Source: Myxococcales bacterium (GTDB lineage: Bacteria > Myxococcota > UBA727 > VGSZ01). Taken from it: a DNA stretch of 61,567 nt. Position numbers and translations under genes: made by a program. The stretch covers positions 1-61,567 of the forward strand of contig JAHFED010000038.1 of the NCBI GenBank assembly GCA_023248635.1, read 5' to 3'. Positions 1 through 10,231 of the stretch are shown here, in pieces. The notes under the pieces were generated by a model. The model was not told the DNA's origin and ran no database searches. It was given only the letters and a program-made list of their open reading frames with translations. How positions within the stretch are numbered: position 1 is the first letter of the stretch; each line of letters opens with the position of its first letter.

Positions 1-1559
<1,559 letters not shown>

Positions 1560-1930
1560 GAACGCAAGGGTAGCCGAGGCCCCCGACGGGCGCGCGTTTG
1601 GCACCGACGTGGCACGGCCCAAAGTGCCGATGGTTCGAGCCGTTGGCACGGCTCAAAGTACTTCCTGCTTTGCGCCGTTGGCACGGCGCAAAGGGCTTCC
1701 TGCTTTGCGCCGTTGGCACGGCGCAAAGGGCTTCCTGCTTTGCGCCGTTGGCACGGCGCAAAGTGCCGATGGTTCGAGCCGTTGGCACAGCTCAAAGTGC
1801 TTCCTGCTTTGCGCCGTTGGCAGGGCGCAAACCCTTGGTCATTTGGGGTCGCTTCTCGCTGACACGGACGCGAGCGGTCACGGGCCAGCGACCCTGCGCG
1901 ACGGATCCACCGGCGCTTCGCCGGCGTTGC
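1560..1930. repeat. Intergenic array of six palindromic repeat units
   Basis: No convincing gene lies here. Positions 1621-1831 hold six hairpin units about 35 bases apart. The common unit is TTTGCGCCG-TTGGCA-CGGCGCAAA (9-bp stem, 6-base loop), at 1669-1692, 1704-1727 and 1739-1762, with a variant at 1808-1831. Units at 1637-1654 and 1777-1794 carry GAGCCG/CGGCTC stems (the second is imperfect) and are preceded by GTGCCGATGG. Units are joined by a conserved CTTCCTGC linker. The open frames crossing the array only translate the repeat. The divergent neighbours (lipoprotein on minus, glycosyltransferase on plus) must have promoters in or beside the array. Confidence 0.85.
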
Positions 1931-3154
1931 ATGAAGGAAGACCAGCCCCTACCGACGTCGTTGGAGATCTGTGTGTCTGAAGCTGGTCTCGAGCTCTCCG
2001 TCGTCATTCCCTGCCTCAACGAGGCACGCACCATCGGCGCGTGCGTCGATCAGGCCAGGGCGATGTTGCACAGCGCGGGGCTGAGCGGCGAAGTCGTCGT
2101 CGGCGACAACGGCTCCACCGATGGCAGCCAGGAGATCGCTCGAGGCAAAGGCGCCCGCGTCGTCGACGTCGAGCTGCGGGGCTATGGGGCAGCGATCCTC
2201 GGCGGCATCGCGGCGGCGCAGGGGCGCTACGTGATCTGCGGCGACGCCGACATGAGCTACGACTTCGGTCACGCGCCCCGCTACGTCGAGGAGCTGCGCA
2301 AAGGGCACGACCTGGTCATGGGCAACCGCTTCAAGGGCGGCATCGCCAGAGGGGCCATGCCCGCGCTGCACCGCTACCTGGGCAATCCGGTGCTGACGAA
2401 AATCGGCCAGGTCTTCTTCGACGCCTGGGAGATCGGCGACTTTCACTGTGGACTGCGCGCTTTCGACAAGGCCTCAATCGAGGGCTTGAGCTTGAGCTGC
2501 ACCGGCATGGAGTTCGCCTCCGAGATGGTGGTGAAGGCCAAGCTGCATGGCTTGAAGGTCACCGAGGTGCCGACGACGTTGGCGCCGGATGGACGCGATC
2601 GTCCGCCCCACCTGCGCACCTGGCGCGACGGCTGGCGACACCTGCGTTTTCTCCTTTGCTATTCGCCGCGCTGGGCCTTTTTGATCCCCGGCTTCGTCTG
2701 CGGCCTCATCGGTCTGGTCTTGATGTTGTTGGTGCTGCCGGGACCCCTGCACGTCGGCGACGTCGTCTTCGACATCCACACACTGGTGTATGGAGGAGGC
2801 CTGATTCTCGTGGGCGCTCAGGGTGTGTTCTTTGCGGTGCTATCGAAAATCTACACTCTCACCCAGGGTCTGACGCCGACGACGCCGACGGCCACGCGCC
2901 TCTTTCAGCGCATCACCCTCGAGCACGGGGTGATCGTGGGCCTGGTGCTGGTGCTGGCGGGCATCCTTGGCTCCGTCGTCGCCGTTTACGGCTGGGCGGA
3001 AACGGGCCTCGGACCCCAAGATCCAGGACGGGCCATGCGCATCGTGGTGCCCTCGGTGGTTGCGCTCGCGCTGGGAGCCCAGACCATCTTCTCCAGCGTC
3101 TTTTTGAGCTTGTTGGGTATGAAGACGACGCATGCCACACCGACCTTTAAATAA
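1931..3154 (+). CDS. Family 2 glycosyltransferase with C-terminal membrane segments
   Basis: About 407 aa from ATG 1931 (GTG at 1973 is an alternative just ahead of the domain). Residues 15-240 form a GT-A domain of the dolichyl-phosphate mannose synthase type: LSVVIPCLNEARTIG at the nucleotide-binding start, GDNGSTDGS, and GDADMSYDF as the metal-binding DxD region. It is followed by GNRFKGG and GAMPALHRYLGNPVLT. The remaining 150 residues hold about four hydrophobic helices, so the protein should be membrane-anchored with its catalytic domain in the cytoplasm. This class usually moves a sugar from a nucleotide donor to a polyprenyl phosphate; donor and acceptor cannot be told from sequence. 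The frame upstream of 1931 runs through the repeat array and is not protein-like. Confidence 0.88.
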   Translation: MKEDQPLPTSLEICVSEAGLELSVVIPCLNEARTIGACVDQARAMLHSAGLSGEVVVGDNGSTDGSQEIARGKGARVVDVELRGYGAAILGGIAAAQGRYVICGDADMSYDFGHAPRYVEELRKGHDLVMGNRFKGGIARGAMPALHRYLGNPVLTKIGQVFFDAWEIGDFHCGLRAFDKASIEGLSLSCTGMEFASEMVVKAKLHGLKVTEVPTTLAPDGRDRPPHLRTWRDGWRHLRFLLCYSPRWAFLIPGFVCGLIGLVLMLLVLPGPLHVGDVVFDIHTLVYGGGLILVGAQGVFFAVLSKIYTLTQGLTPTTPTATRLFQRITLEHGVIVGLVLVLAGILGSVVAVYGWAETGLGPQDPGRAMRIVVPSVVALALGAQTIFSSVFLSLLGMKTTHATPTFK

Positions 3155-3239
3155 CCGCACTATCACTGAAATAACACAGCATCATCAGGACGGCGGCCGC
3201 GGGGTCGATGCCGAGGCCGCGCCTCGCTAGACTGAGGTC

Positions 3240-4154
3240 GTGTCCACAGCGCAGAAACCCAAAGTCATTCCGCCGCCGTCGAAGCTGCCGGCCTTGGGTC
3301 CCCTCGTCATCGTCGACGGCGACTGCGCCTACTTCGGCGACGCCGCTGACACGCGCCCTTCAAAGACGGCCTTCGCGCTGCCAGGCCGGCTGCAACCCGA
3401 TGACTACCGGGCGGCCATGGGGCTGGGCATGCGGCGGTCGGGGACCCTCGTGTACCGCCCGATCTGCCCGGGCTGCCGCAAATGCCAGCCCTTTCGTCTC
3501 GACGTCGCCCGCTTTGCAGAGAGCCGTTCCCAGCGCCGGGTACGCAAGCGCTGCGACGGACTCTTCGCCGTCGACGTCGTCCGACCGGTGCTCGACGCCG
3601 AGCACCTGCGCCTCTACGCCCGCTACCAACAAGACCAGCACGACAAAGACGGCCAGCAGGCCGACGAAGAGTCCTACGCCCGCTTCTTGGTCGATTCGGT
3701 CGCCGACAGCTGGGAGCTGAGCTGGCGCGATCAGAGCGGGCGCTTGATCGGCGTCGGCATCGTCGACGTCGTCGATGACGGGATTTCGACGGTCTACTTC
3801 TACTGGGAGCCCGAGCTGCGCGATCTCTCCCTCGGCGTTTACTCCGCCCTGTGGGAGATCGACCTGTGTCGTCGTTGGAAAAAGCAGTATTATTATCTCG
3901 GATATCTCGTGCGTGGGTCCAAAACCATGAGCTATAAATCTCAGTTCGCCGGCGGCGAAGTCTGGGACGGCGAAGTCTGGCAACCCCTGCCTGGACGTGA
4001 CCTGAACGACGCTGTCGTCGAGGAAGTCTTGGCCAAGGCCGAAGCCGGATCCGTCGTCGCCGACCGTGGCAGCTTTCCCGTCGAAGTCGATGAATTCTCA
4101 GTGCTCTCGGGTGGATCAATGTCCAAAATCTATCCGACACCGGTCAAGAAATAG
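3240..4154 (+). CDS. bpt: Aspartate/glutamate leucyltransferase (Bpt family)
   Basis: 304 aa from a GTG start. Bacterial Bpt enzymes transfer Leu from Leu-tRNA to N-terminal Asp or Glu of proteins, marking them for ClpS/ClpAP (N-end rule). The N-terminal half has the family Cys pair (PICPGCRKCQPFRLDV, residues about 78-93) and RRVRKR. The C-terminal half has the GNAT-like signature YFYWEPELRDLSLGVYSALWEI, then YYLGYLVRGSKTMSYKSQF and a final WxGxxW-like motif (VWDGEVWQPL). Length is somewhat above the usual 235-250 aa because both ends are extended. It lies 85 bases after the glycosyltransferase in an AT-richer gap that may hold its promoter. Confidence 0.9.
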   Translation: MSTAQKPKVIPPPSKLPALGPLVIVDGDCAYFGDAADTRPSKTAFALPGRLQPDDYRAAMGLGMRRSGTLVYRPICPGCRKCQPFRLDVARFAESRSQRRVRKRCDGLFAVDVVRPVLDAEHLRLYARYQQDQHDKDGQQADEESYARFLVDSVADSWELSWRDQSGRLIGVGIVDVVDDGISTVYFYWEPELRDLSLGVYSALWEIDLCRRWKKQYYYLGYLVRGSKTMSYKSQFAGGEVWDGEVWQPLPGRDLNDAVVEEVLAKAEAGSVVADRGSFPVEVDEFSVLSGGSMSKIYPTPVKK

Positions 4155-4242
4155 TGCACCGTGCGCTGGCCCAGCCGCCCCTGATGCGGCCCGCGCGAGA
4201 ACGGGATTCAGGCGAGCACGACTTCGTGCCAGACCCTGTCCC

Positions 4243-5388
4243 ATGCCCGAGTCCGCAGAAGGCGCTCCCCTGGTCCTCGACGTCGAAGAGCCCCTGGCGG
4301 CCCCTGCGGCTGGCGACGCTGCTGCTCCTCGTCGTGATCCGCAGTCGAAGGCGCACCACATCGACGCCTGCCTGACCTCCGCGGTCGAATACCGAAAGTC
4401 CGCCGGCTTCGAGCGCTGCGACTTCGTCAACCAAGCCTTGCCCGAGGTCAGCCTCGAGGGCCTCGACCTCTCGCAGCCCTTGATCGGCAAGACCCTGGGG
4501 GCTCCGCTGATGATCGCTCCCATGACCGGGGGCATCGAACGCGCTCACGTGCTCAACCTGCGCCTGGCCGCCGCCGCCCAACGACACGGGTTGGCCATGG
4601 GTGTGGGCTCCCAACGCGTGGGGCTCGAGAGCGAAGAACGCGCCGCCTTCTTTCGGGTGCGCTCGGTGGCGCCGTCGATCTTGCTCTTTGCCAACTTCGG
4701 CGTCGGCCAGCTGGCCAAGGGCTGGGGCGTCGACGAAGCCCGCCGCGCCGTCGACATGATCGAGGCCGACGCCCTCTACCTGCACATGAATCCCATCCAG
4801 GAGGCAGCCCAGGGCGGCGACGTCGACTTCCGCGGCCTGGCAGCGCGCATCAAGGTCCTGTGCACGGCCCTCAACAAAGAGCGCATTCCGGTCTTTGCCC
4901 GCGAGGTCGGCTTCGGCGTCTCGGCTGAGGCCGCTCGACTGCTGATCGACGCCGGCATCTCGGGGATCGACTGCGCCGGCGCCGGCGGCACCTCGTGGTC
5001 CAAGGTCGAGGGCATCTGCGCCAAGAGCGAGCGACGCCGCAAGATGGGCATGGCCTTCGGCGAATGGGGCATCCCCACGGCCACGGCCATCCGCGCCGTG
5101 CGCAGCGTCTCCACCAAGATCCCCCTCATCGCGACCGGCGGCCTGCGCAGCGGCCTCGACCTGGCCAAAGCCATCGGCCTGGGCGCCGACGTCGGCGCCA
5201 TGGCCCGCCCCTTCCTCGTCGCCGCCGACGCCGGCGAAGAAGCCCTCGAGGCCTTCATCCAAGACACCTTGCTCGAGCTGCGCATTGCGATGTTCGGCAT
5301 CGGGGCCGCCGATCTCGACGCACTGCGTGGCACGCCCCATTTGCGTGAGATCGATCACGAGACACCTCGCACCCGGCCCCTGGGCTGA
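4243..5388 (+). CDS. fni: Type 2 isopentenyl-diphosphate delta-isomerase
   Basis: 381 aa. This FMN- and NADPH-dependent enzyme interconverts isopentenyl and dimethylallyl diphosphate in the cytoplasm. Visible family features: KAHHIDACL near residue 38, APMTGG (FMN site), GVGSQR, YLHMNPIQEAAQGGD (substrate-binding His, Asn, Gln, Glu), FAREVGFGVS, GISGIDCAGAGGTSW and a phosphate-binding IATGGLRSGLDLAKAIGLGAD. The ATG at 4243 removes a non-homologous upstream extension; the first 35 residues are still Ala/Pro-rich and poorly conserved. A possible isoprenoid-synthase-like gene lies 10 kb downstream (15151-16278). Confidence 0.93.
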   Translation: MPESAEGAPLVLDVEEPLAAPAAGDAAAPRRDPQSKAHHIDACLTSAVEYRKSAGFERCDFVNQALPEVSLEGLDLSQPLIGKTLGAPLMIAPMTGGIERAHVLNLRLAAAAQRHGLAMGVGSQRVGLESEERAAFFRVRSVAPSILLFANFGVGQLAKGWGVDEARRAVDMIEADALYLHMNPIQEAAQGGDVDFRGLAARIKVLCTALNKERIPVFAREVGFGVSAEAARLLIDAGISGIDCAGAGGTSWSKVEGICAKSERRRKMGMAFGEWGIPTATAIRAVRSVSTKIPLIATGGLRSGLDLAKAIGLGADVGAMARPFLVAADAGEEALEAFIQDTLLELRIAMFGIGAADLDALRGTPHLREIDHETPRTRPLG

Positions 5389-5673
5389 GGTGGGAGGGGG
5401 TGAGACAGTTTCGGCGATCACCCGCTTCAGGCCTGTAGCGATCGGCCTCAGCGATCGCCAGCATCCAAAAGCCGGCTCCAAAGGCACTGCGCTAAGCCCC
5501 TGAAAAGAGGAGTTCTTCTTCGCCGGTTTGGCGGAAAAGAGGAAAGCGGGATCCAGGTGGTGCAACCTGGTGCCGGTGAGAAACAGCCGACGCCGACTTC
5601 CCCCTCCGGGTTCCGATCAGATGTGTCTCGATCCGCTGTCTCGTCCTTGCGAGGCAACACTCGGATCCACACA

Positions 5674-6189
5674 ATGAGACACATGCTCGGCCGCAATCCC
5701 AAGCCAATCTGTCTCGCGGTGCTGGCTCTCGGCAGCCTGCTGCCGGCGACGGGCTGCGCGCTTCCGGTGATCGAAGGCGTCTTCGACGACCGCGACTTCG
5801 CCATCTTCAACGACGTCCCCGAGAACCGCGGGCAGAGCGGCGACCACGTGCTGCTCGTCTTCGTCGACATCGACGACACACAGCTGCGCACGGTCAGCGT
5901 CGACCTCCCCGCGGTCTCGACCCTGCCGGTGGGTGAGGACATCGATGTCAGCGAGGCCGGCGGCGACGACCGTCCCGTGCTCGAGGCCGTCGAAGGCACC
6001 GTCGTGCGCGAGCAGATCAAAGGCCGCAGCGACCTGATCACCGTGAAGGACGACGCCATCCGCGCTCGCTCGATCGGGGGCAGCTTCAGCCTGAGCGAGA
6101 GCAGCGACGACGGCGACCTGGTGGGTGCCTTCCGCGTCGACCTCGACGACGGCGGCTTTCTCGAAGGCTCCTTCACCGCCCGGAACTGA
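5674..6189 (+). CDS. Small predicted lipoprotein, unknown function
   Basis: 171 aa from ATG 5674. An N-terminal signal (RNPKPICLAVLALGSLLPATGC) places Cys28 as a possible lipidation site, but the lipobox (ATGC) is weak, so ordinary signal cleavage is possible. The mature part is acidic and rich in Asp, Val and Glu, with no Cys and no recognised domain. The pattern of alternating short beta-strand-like segments (LLVFVDIDDTQLRTVSVDL) suggests a compact beta domain. The 285-base gap upstream holds only short inverted repeats around GCGATCGCC (5413-5460) and no other gene. FabD follows 57 bases downstream, but the products have no obvious link. Confidence 0.72.
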   Translation: MRHMLGRNPKPICLAVLALGSLLPATGCALPVIEGVFDDRDFAIFNDVPENRGQSGDHVLLVFVDIDDTQLRTVSVDLPAVSTLPVGEDIDVSEAGGDDRPVLEAVEGTVVREQIKGRSDLITVKDDAIRARSIGGSFSLSESSDDGDLVGAFRVDLDDGGFLEGSFTARN

Positions 6190-6246
6190 TTTCCTCGAGG
6201 ATGGGCTAAGCGCCTTTCCAGCACACGCAGGTGCTGGAGGTGTTTC

Positions 6247-7200
6247 ATGTCCCTCGCATTGTTGTTTCCGGGCCAAGGAAGCCAGGCCGTGGGCATGGGT
6301 CGGGAGCTGGTGGCGTCGTCGACGGCGGCCCGCCGGGTCTTTGATGAAGCCGATGAGGCCCTGGGCGAGAAGCTGTCGACGTTGATCCTCGACGGGCCCG
6401 CCGACGAGCTCAAGCGCACCCGCAACACCCAGCCGGCCATTGTGACGATGTCCATCGCCTGTCTCCGCGCGCTCGAGGAAAAGGGAGCCTTCGACAACGA
6501 GCCACCTGCCTTCGCCGCCGGCCACTCCCTCGGCGAATACGCCGCCCTCGTCGCCGCCGGCTCTTTGGCCTTCAACGACGCCGTCCGCGCGGTGCGGGCC
6601 CGGGGCAACTTCATGCAGGAAGCTGTGCCCGAAGGGGTGGGGGCGATGGCGGCGGTGCTCGGCATGGAAGCCGCGACCATCCGCACCATCGTCGAGGAGA
6701 CGTCGACGACAACGGCCTATGTCGCCTGCGCGAACTTCAACGGTCCCGAACAGACCGTCATCGCCGGCAGCGTCGCCGGCGTCGACAACGCGGCTGCTGC
6801 GCTCAAAGCCCGCGGCGCCAAGAGGGTCATGCCCCTGCCGGTGTCTGCGCCCTTTCACTGCGCGTTGATGGCGCCGGTGGTGCCGCGGCTCGATGCAGTG
6901 TTGGCGAAGCTCAGCTTTGCCGCTCCGCGTTTCCCCATCGTCACCAACGTCGAAGCCGTCGCCAACGACGACGCTGCTCGGGTCCGGGGCCTGTTGATCG
7001 AGCAGGTGACAGCGCCGGTGCGCTTCACCGAGATCGTGTCCTTCTTGTTTGCGCGGGGCGTGACCGGCTTCGTCGAAGTCGGTCCAGGCAAGGCCCTGGT
7101 CGGGATGGTGAAACGCACGCCGGGGCTCATCGAGGGCAGCAAGCTCTTGAATGTCGAGGACGACAAGTCGTTGGCGGCGACACTCGCGGCGCTCAGGTGA
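6247..7200 (+). CDS. fabD: Malonyl-CoA:ACP transacylase
   Basis: 317 aa. It loads malonyl groups onto acyl carrier protein to start fatty-acid elongation. Textbook motifs are present: LLFPGQGSQAVGMG at residues 5-18, nucleophile Ser in AGHSLGEYAAL (about 96-106), Arg in RARGNFMQEAV, active-site His in VSAPFHCALM (about 204) and the closing VGPGKALVGM. A good ribosome site (GGAGGTGTTTC) precedes the ATG. It stands apart from other fab genes here, so it appears to be a lone copy rather than part of a fab operon. Sequence does not suggest a polyketide-type acyltransferase. Confidence 0.96.
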   Translation: MSLALLFPGQGSQAVGMGRELVASSTAARRVFDEADEALGEKLSTLILDGPADELKRTRNTQPAIVTMSIACLRALEEKGAFDNEPPAFAAGHSLGEYAALVAAGSLAFNDAVRAVRARGNFMQEAVPEGVGAMAAVLGMEAATIRTIVEETSTTTAYVACANFNGPEQTVIAGSVAGVDNAAAALKARGAKRVMPLPVSAPFHCALMAPVVPRLDAVLAKLSFAAPRFPIVTNVEAVANDDAARVRGLLIEQVTAPVRFTEIVSFLFARGVTGFVEVGPGKALVGMVKRTPGLIEGSKLLNVEDDKSLAATLAALR

Positions 7201-7209
7201 CTCGGCCCC

Positions 7210-7232
7210 AAAAAAAATGCCTGCCCTCAGGC
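7210..7232 (-). terminator. Rho-independent terminator of the C39-like peptidase gene
   Basis: On the minus strand GCCTG-AGGG-CAGGC is followed by A and eight T residues. It begins 22 bases past the TAG stop of the peptidase gene (7255) and lies between the convergent fabD and peptidase genes. Confidence 0.75.
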
Positions 7233-7254
7233 GCGGATGATCGGAAGCGCTACG

Positions 7255-9111
7255 CTAAAAGGTGCCGGTGGCGCCAATGAACACGTTGAAGTCGCCGTTG
7301 GGGCCGACGGCGACTCGGGCATCGGCGTGCAGGGATCCGAGCTGACTGTTGAGCACGTATTGGAACCGGGCCTGTACCTGCTCGCGCTCGTAGCCGGCGC
7401 TGGCCGAGAAGCCCCCGCTCTCAAGGCCCAGGGTGAGAGCGGTGTTGCGCACGACGGCTTCGAGGTCGCGGCTGTCCTCGGGGCCGTTTTGGGCGATGCG
7501 GCTGAAGTGCAGGTTGAAGCGAATGGCGCCGACGGTTTGGCTGGAGTCCAGCCGCCAGCTGAAGGGGTCGAGGGCGTTGTTGTTGGCGGTGCGCGGGTTG
7601 TTGGGATTGGCGATTTCTGCCGTCGTGAACCCAACCCGCAAGATGGTCAGGTCGCCGTTGCGCGAGCGCGCGCGCCATCCCATCTGCAGGTGCACGTCGA
7701 TGGGTGATTGGTCCGCCGCTGCCGGCCGCGCCGACGTCGTCCTCGCCTCCCACAGGGCCCTCCTGTCGAACCAGAGCTCGGTGATCGACAGGCCTTCTTG
7801 CACTTCGGCGGTGCGGCTGATTCTCCCGGCCTCGCGCAACGGGGTGAGGCGTTCGTCGCGCTGGGGATGCACCACCAACATCTCGTTCAAGCGCCGGCCC
7901 CAGTCGGCCGCAAACTCGCTGTAGGACACCTGGTCGAGGGCGCCGCCGCCGCTTTGGCGCGTGGCTCCTGTGGGAAAGCGATAGCCATTGATCTGCAGGT
8001 TGCCGGTGGCGTCGTCGTAGCCGGTGACGACGGCGTAGTGGCCGCCGCCGCCCTGCCAGCCCACGCTCACCATCACCGGGTAGCCGTTGGCGACGTAGGT
8101 CTTGAGATCTTCAAGAGTGCCCGGGCCGCTGATCACCGTCAGCCCGCGGTCGCGCAAGCTGCGGGTGATGTCGAGGTTGGTGCCCTGCACGAAGGGCAGT
8201 TGGGTGTCGACGTTGTCGAGGGCGACGGGGATGCCCATGCCCGTCTGTACGTCCGCCGACGCCGTCTCGCCGCAGGAGTTCTGCTGCTGGGGAAAGGCGG
8301 GCAGATGAAGGGAGGCCCGGGCCGGCAGCTCTCCCGCCGCAAAAGGCAGCCGCGTGGTCAGCACCTCGGGAGGGATGGCGACGGCGTTGTCGAGGAGGAT
8401 GCCGAAGGCCTGATCGAAAGGGCGCCGCACGGAGGGGGGAAGGAGATCGATGAAGCGATAGCCCGTAGTCGCTGTGCTGCGGAGCACGCGCGCCATGCCC
8501 GCCTCGAGCAGCTGCCCGAAAGCGGCCCGGGTAGCGACGAAGTCGTCAATGGTGCCGGCCCGCACCTGATCGAGGCCCACGGCGCGGCCGTAGACGGCGT
8601 CGGGGCTCACGACGGGGCTGGTGCCGCCGATGGGTTGGGGTCGGTTGGGAAGCACGGGCAGGACATCGGGGCTCACGTGGGGCGCCTGAACGCTCGAGTG
8701 GCGCTGTTGGGCAAGGAAGGCCACCTGGCTTTCGGGCGTCAGGCGCAAGGCTTCGGAGAGGCGAAGACGCTGCAATCCGGCCCGCGGCAACAGCGGGGCC
8801 GTGCCGTCCACCAGCGACGTCGACGTCGGCACCGTCTGAGCGGCGGCGGGCGCTGCGGCGCCCAAGGTCGCCAGTCCCATCAAGGCCGCTTGGGTGAGCG
8901 GCGAGGGGCCGCGGGACCGCAGACCCTTCGGAGGGTCGAAGCTGGTGTCGGCCTTGGGCTCGGGGGAAGGGCGGGGGGCGTCGTCGACGGCGGGGACCGG
9001 CTCGCCCGGGGTGGGGGGCGCCAAGGGCGCAGACGGCGGAGCGGGGAGGATGCGCGTGGGGACCTCACGGGGTCGGACGACGACGTGGTCGCGCGGCACG
9101 GTTTTTCGCAT
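7255..9111 (-). CDS. Papain-like (C39-type) cysteine peptidase with beta-barrel-like C-terminus
   Basis: 618 aa from ATG 9111, preceded by GGAGGGCCC. A Pro-rich N-terminus of about 75 residues comes before an export-signal-like stretch (LTQAALMGLATLGAAAPAAAQ), so the signal is unusually far in. The catalytic domain (about 255-430) reads PQQQNSCGETASADVQTGMG (nucleophile Cys), YVANGYPVMVSVGW and GGGGHYAVVTGYDD (catalytic His), then NLQINGYRF, which may supply the third residue. The last 150 residues are alternating polar and hydrophobic strands and end in Phe (GATGTF), as many outer-membrane barrels do. It may process or tether a substrate at the cell envelope; substrate unknown. The gene is transcribed away from pssA by a gap of 169 bases that shows nothing else. 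Confidence 0.75.
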   Translation of the reverse strand: MRKTVPRDHVVVRPREVPTRILPAPPSAPLAPPTPGEPVPAVDDAPRPSPEPKADTSFDPPKGLRSRGPSPLTQAALMGLATLGAAAPAAAQTVPTSTSLVDGTAPLLPRAGLQRLRLSEALRLTPESQVAFLAQQRHSSVQAPHVSPDVLPVLPNRPQPIGGTSPVVSPDAVYGRAVGLDQVRAGTIDDFVATRAAFGQLLEAGMARVLRSTATTGYRFIDLLPPSVRRPFDQAFGILLDNAVAIPPEVLTTRLPFAAGELPARASLHLPAFPQQQNSCGETASADVQTGMGIPVALDNVDTQLPFVQGTNLDITRSLRDRGLTVISGPGTLEDLKTYVANGYPVMVSVGWQGGGGHYAVVTGYDDATGNLQINGYRFPTGATRQSGGGALDQVSYSEFAADWGRRLNEMLVVHPQRDERLTPLREAGRISRTAEVQEGLSITELWFDRRALWEARTTSARPAAADQSPIDVHLQMGWRARSRNGDLTILRVGFTTAEIANPNNPRTANNNALDPFSWRLDSSQTVGAIRFNLHFSRIAQNGPEDSRDLEAVVRNTALTLGLESGGFSASAGYEREQVQARFQYVLNSQLGSLHADARVAVGPNGDFNVFIGATGTF

Positions 9112-9280
9112 GGGCCCTCCCGGACGGGTTCGTTGTCGAGGTCGGAGCAGTTGTCGGCGTCGACGTGCCCGTTCCTGCGTGACCCCTGACAAGGCGAGGC
9201 AACGTCGCCGCAGCCCCATGCGCTGGGAGCTCGATGTCATCGGTCATGGAGTTGTGGGAGGCGCTCCCACGGTCGAGCGA

Positions 9281-10231
9281 TCAGGCCGGCGCTTTTTCGG
9301 TCGTGGTGCTCGACGACGCCGCGGGGAGGGTGGCGGCTTGGGCCTTGGTCTCGAGATCTTGCAGGCGGCGCTTCTTGAAGAAGACCACCTCCTCGACCAG
9401 GCCGAGGGAGACGTAACCGCCGACCGCGAAGACCAAGGCCAGGCGCGCCTTCAAGAGCAACACCGCGACCACCACCGCCAGCAGGACGGCCAGCAGCAGC
9501 GGCAGAGTCTTCATGCGCGGGCGGAAATCCTTGAAGGTGCGGAAGCGAATGCGGCTCACCATCAAGTAGCTCAGGATGACGACGAGGACGGCGACGGAGC
9601 TGGTCTTTTCGACGGTGGTGCCCAGGTTGTGGCTCTGGGCGACGATCACGCTCACGAGCATCGAAGAGGCGCCTGGAATCGGCAGACCCATGAAGTATTT
9701 GGACGAGCCGACGCCGCGGATGGCCAGGACATTGAATCGCGCCAATCGGATCACGCCGCAGGCGCAGAAGGCGAAGCTGATGACGATGCCGGCGAAGCCC
9801 AGCGGTTCGAGGGCCCAGTTGTAGACCAAGACCGCCGGAGCCAGCCCGAAGCTCAGCGCGTCGGCGAGGGAGTCCATCTGCATGCCGAAATCGGATTGGG
9901 TGCGCGTCAACCGCGCGATGCGACCGTCGAAGGCGTCGAAGAAGGCAGCGAAGAAGAGCGCGATGCCGGCGTGGTCGAACGATGCTGGTCCAGCATTGGA
10001 TGTCGAGAGCACAATGGAATAGAAACCGCAAAATATTGATGCGACGGTAAATGCATTCGGCAGAATAAAGAGCGCGCGGCGCAGATCGAAGGGCAGCCGT
10101 CGTCGTCGCTCTCCTCTGGGCAGGGGTGGCCCGAGGGATCGTCGTCGACGCAGGAAGCGCCAGCGCGATCGGGGGCGCTCCTCCAGCGGGTGAAGCGCGC
10201 CCCGCGGGGTCGACGGGGCGTCATCGTTCAT
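9281..10231 (-). CDS. pssA: CDP-diacylglycerol--serine O-phosphatidyltransferase
   Basis: 316 aa. It makes phosphatidylserine, the precursor of phosphatidylethanolamine, at the inner membrane. The CDP-alcohol phosphotransferase signature is complete: DGRIARLTRTQSDFGMQMD continuing to SLADALSFG, i.e. DGxxARx8Gx3Dx3D. It is flanked by several hydrophobic helices (IFCGFYSIVL, AGIVISFAFCACG, and two near the end). The Arg-rich N-terminal 50 residues and a charged C-terminal tail extend it beyond the usual 240-280 aa. The start codon overlaps the stop of the small lipoprotein gene (ATGA), so the two are probably translated together. The related phosphatidylglycerophosphate synthases share the motif, but the fold order and SDFGMQMDSLAD favour PssA. 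Confidence 0.88.
   Translation of the reverse strand: MNDDAPSTPRGALHPLEERPRSRWRFLRRRRSLGPPLPRGERRRRLPFDLRRALFILPNAFTVASIFCGFYSIVLSTSNAGPASFDHAGIALFFAAFFDAFDGRIARLTRTQSDFGMQMDSLADALSFGLAPAVLVYNWALEPLGFAGIVISFAFCACGVIRLARFNVLAIRGVGSSKYFMGLPIPGASSMLVSVIVAQSHNLGTTVEKTSSVAVLVVILSYLMVSRIRFRTFKDFRPRMKTLPLLLAVLLAVVVAVLLLKARLALVFAVGGYVSLGLVEEVVFFKKRRLQDLETKAQAATLPAASSSTTTEKAPA

Noticed and set aside
1637-1654. Sigma-54 promoter (TTGGCAC in the repeat loop)
   Set aside because: The -24-like TTGGCAC lies in the hairpin loop and no TTGC follows at the required spacing.
1621-1831. CRISPR-like array
   Set aside because: Repeats are evenly spaced, but the segments between palindromes are conserved (CTTCCTGC linker) rather than unique spacers, and there is no cas gene.
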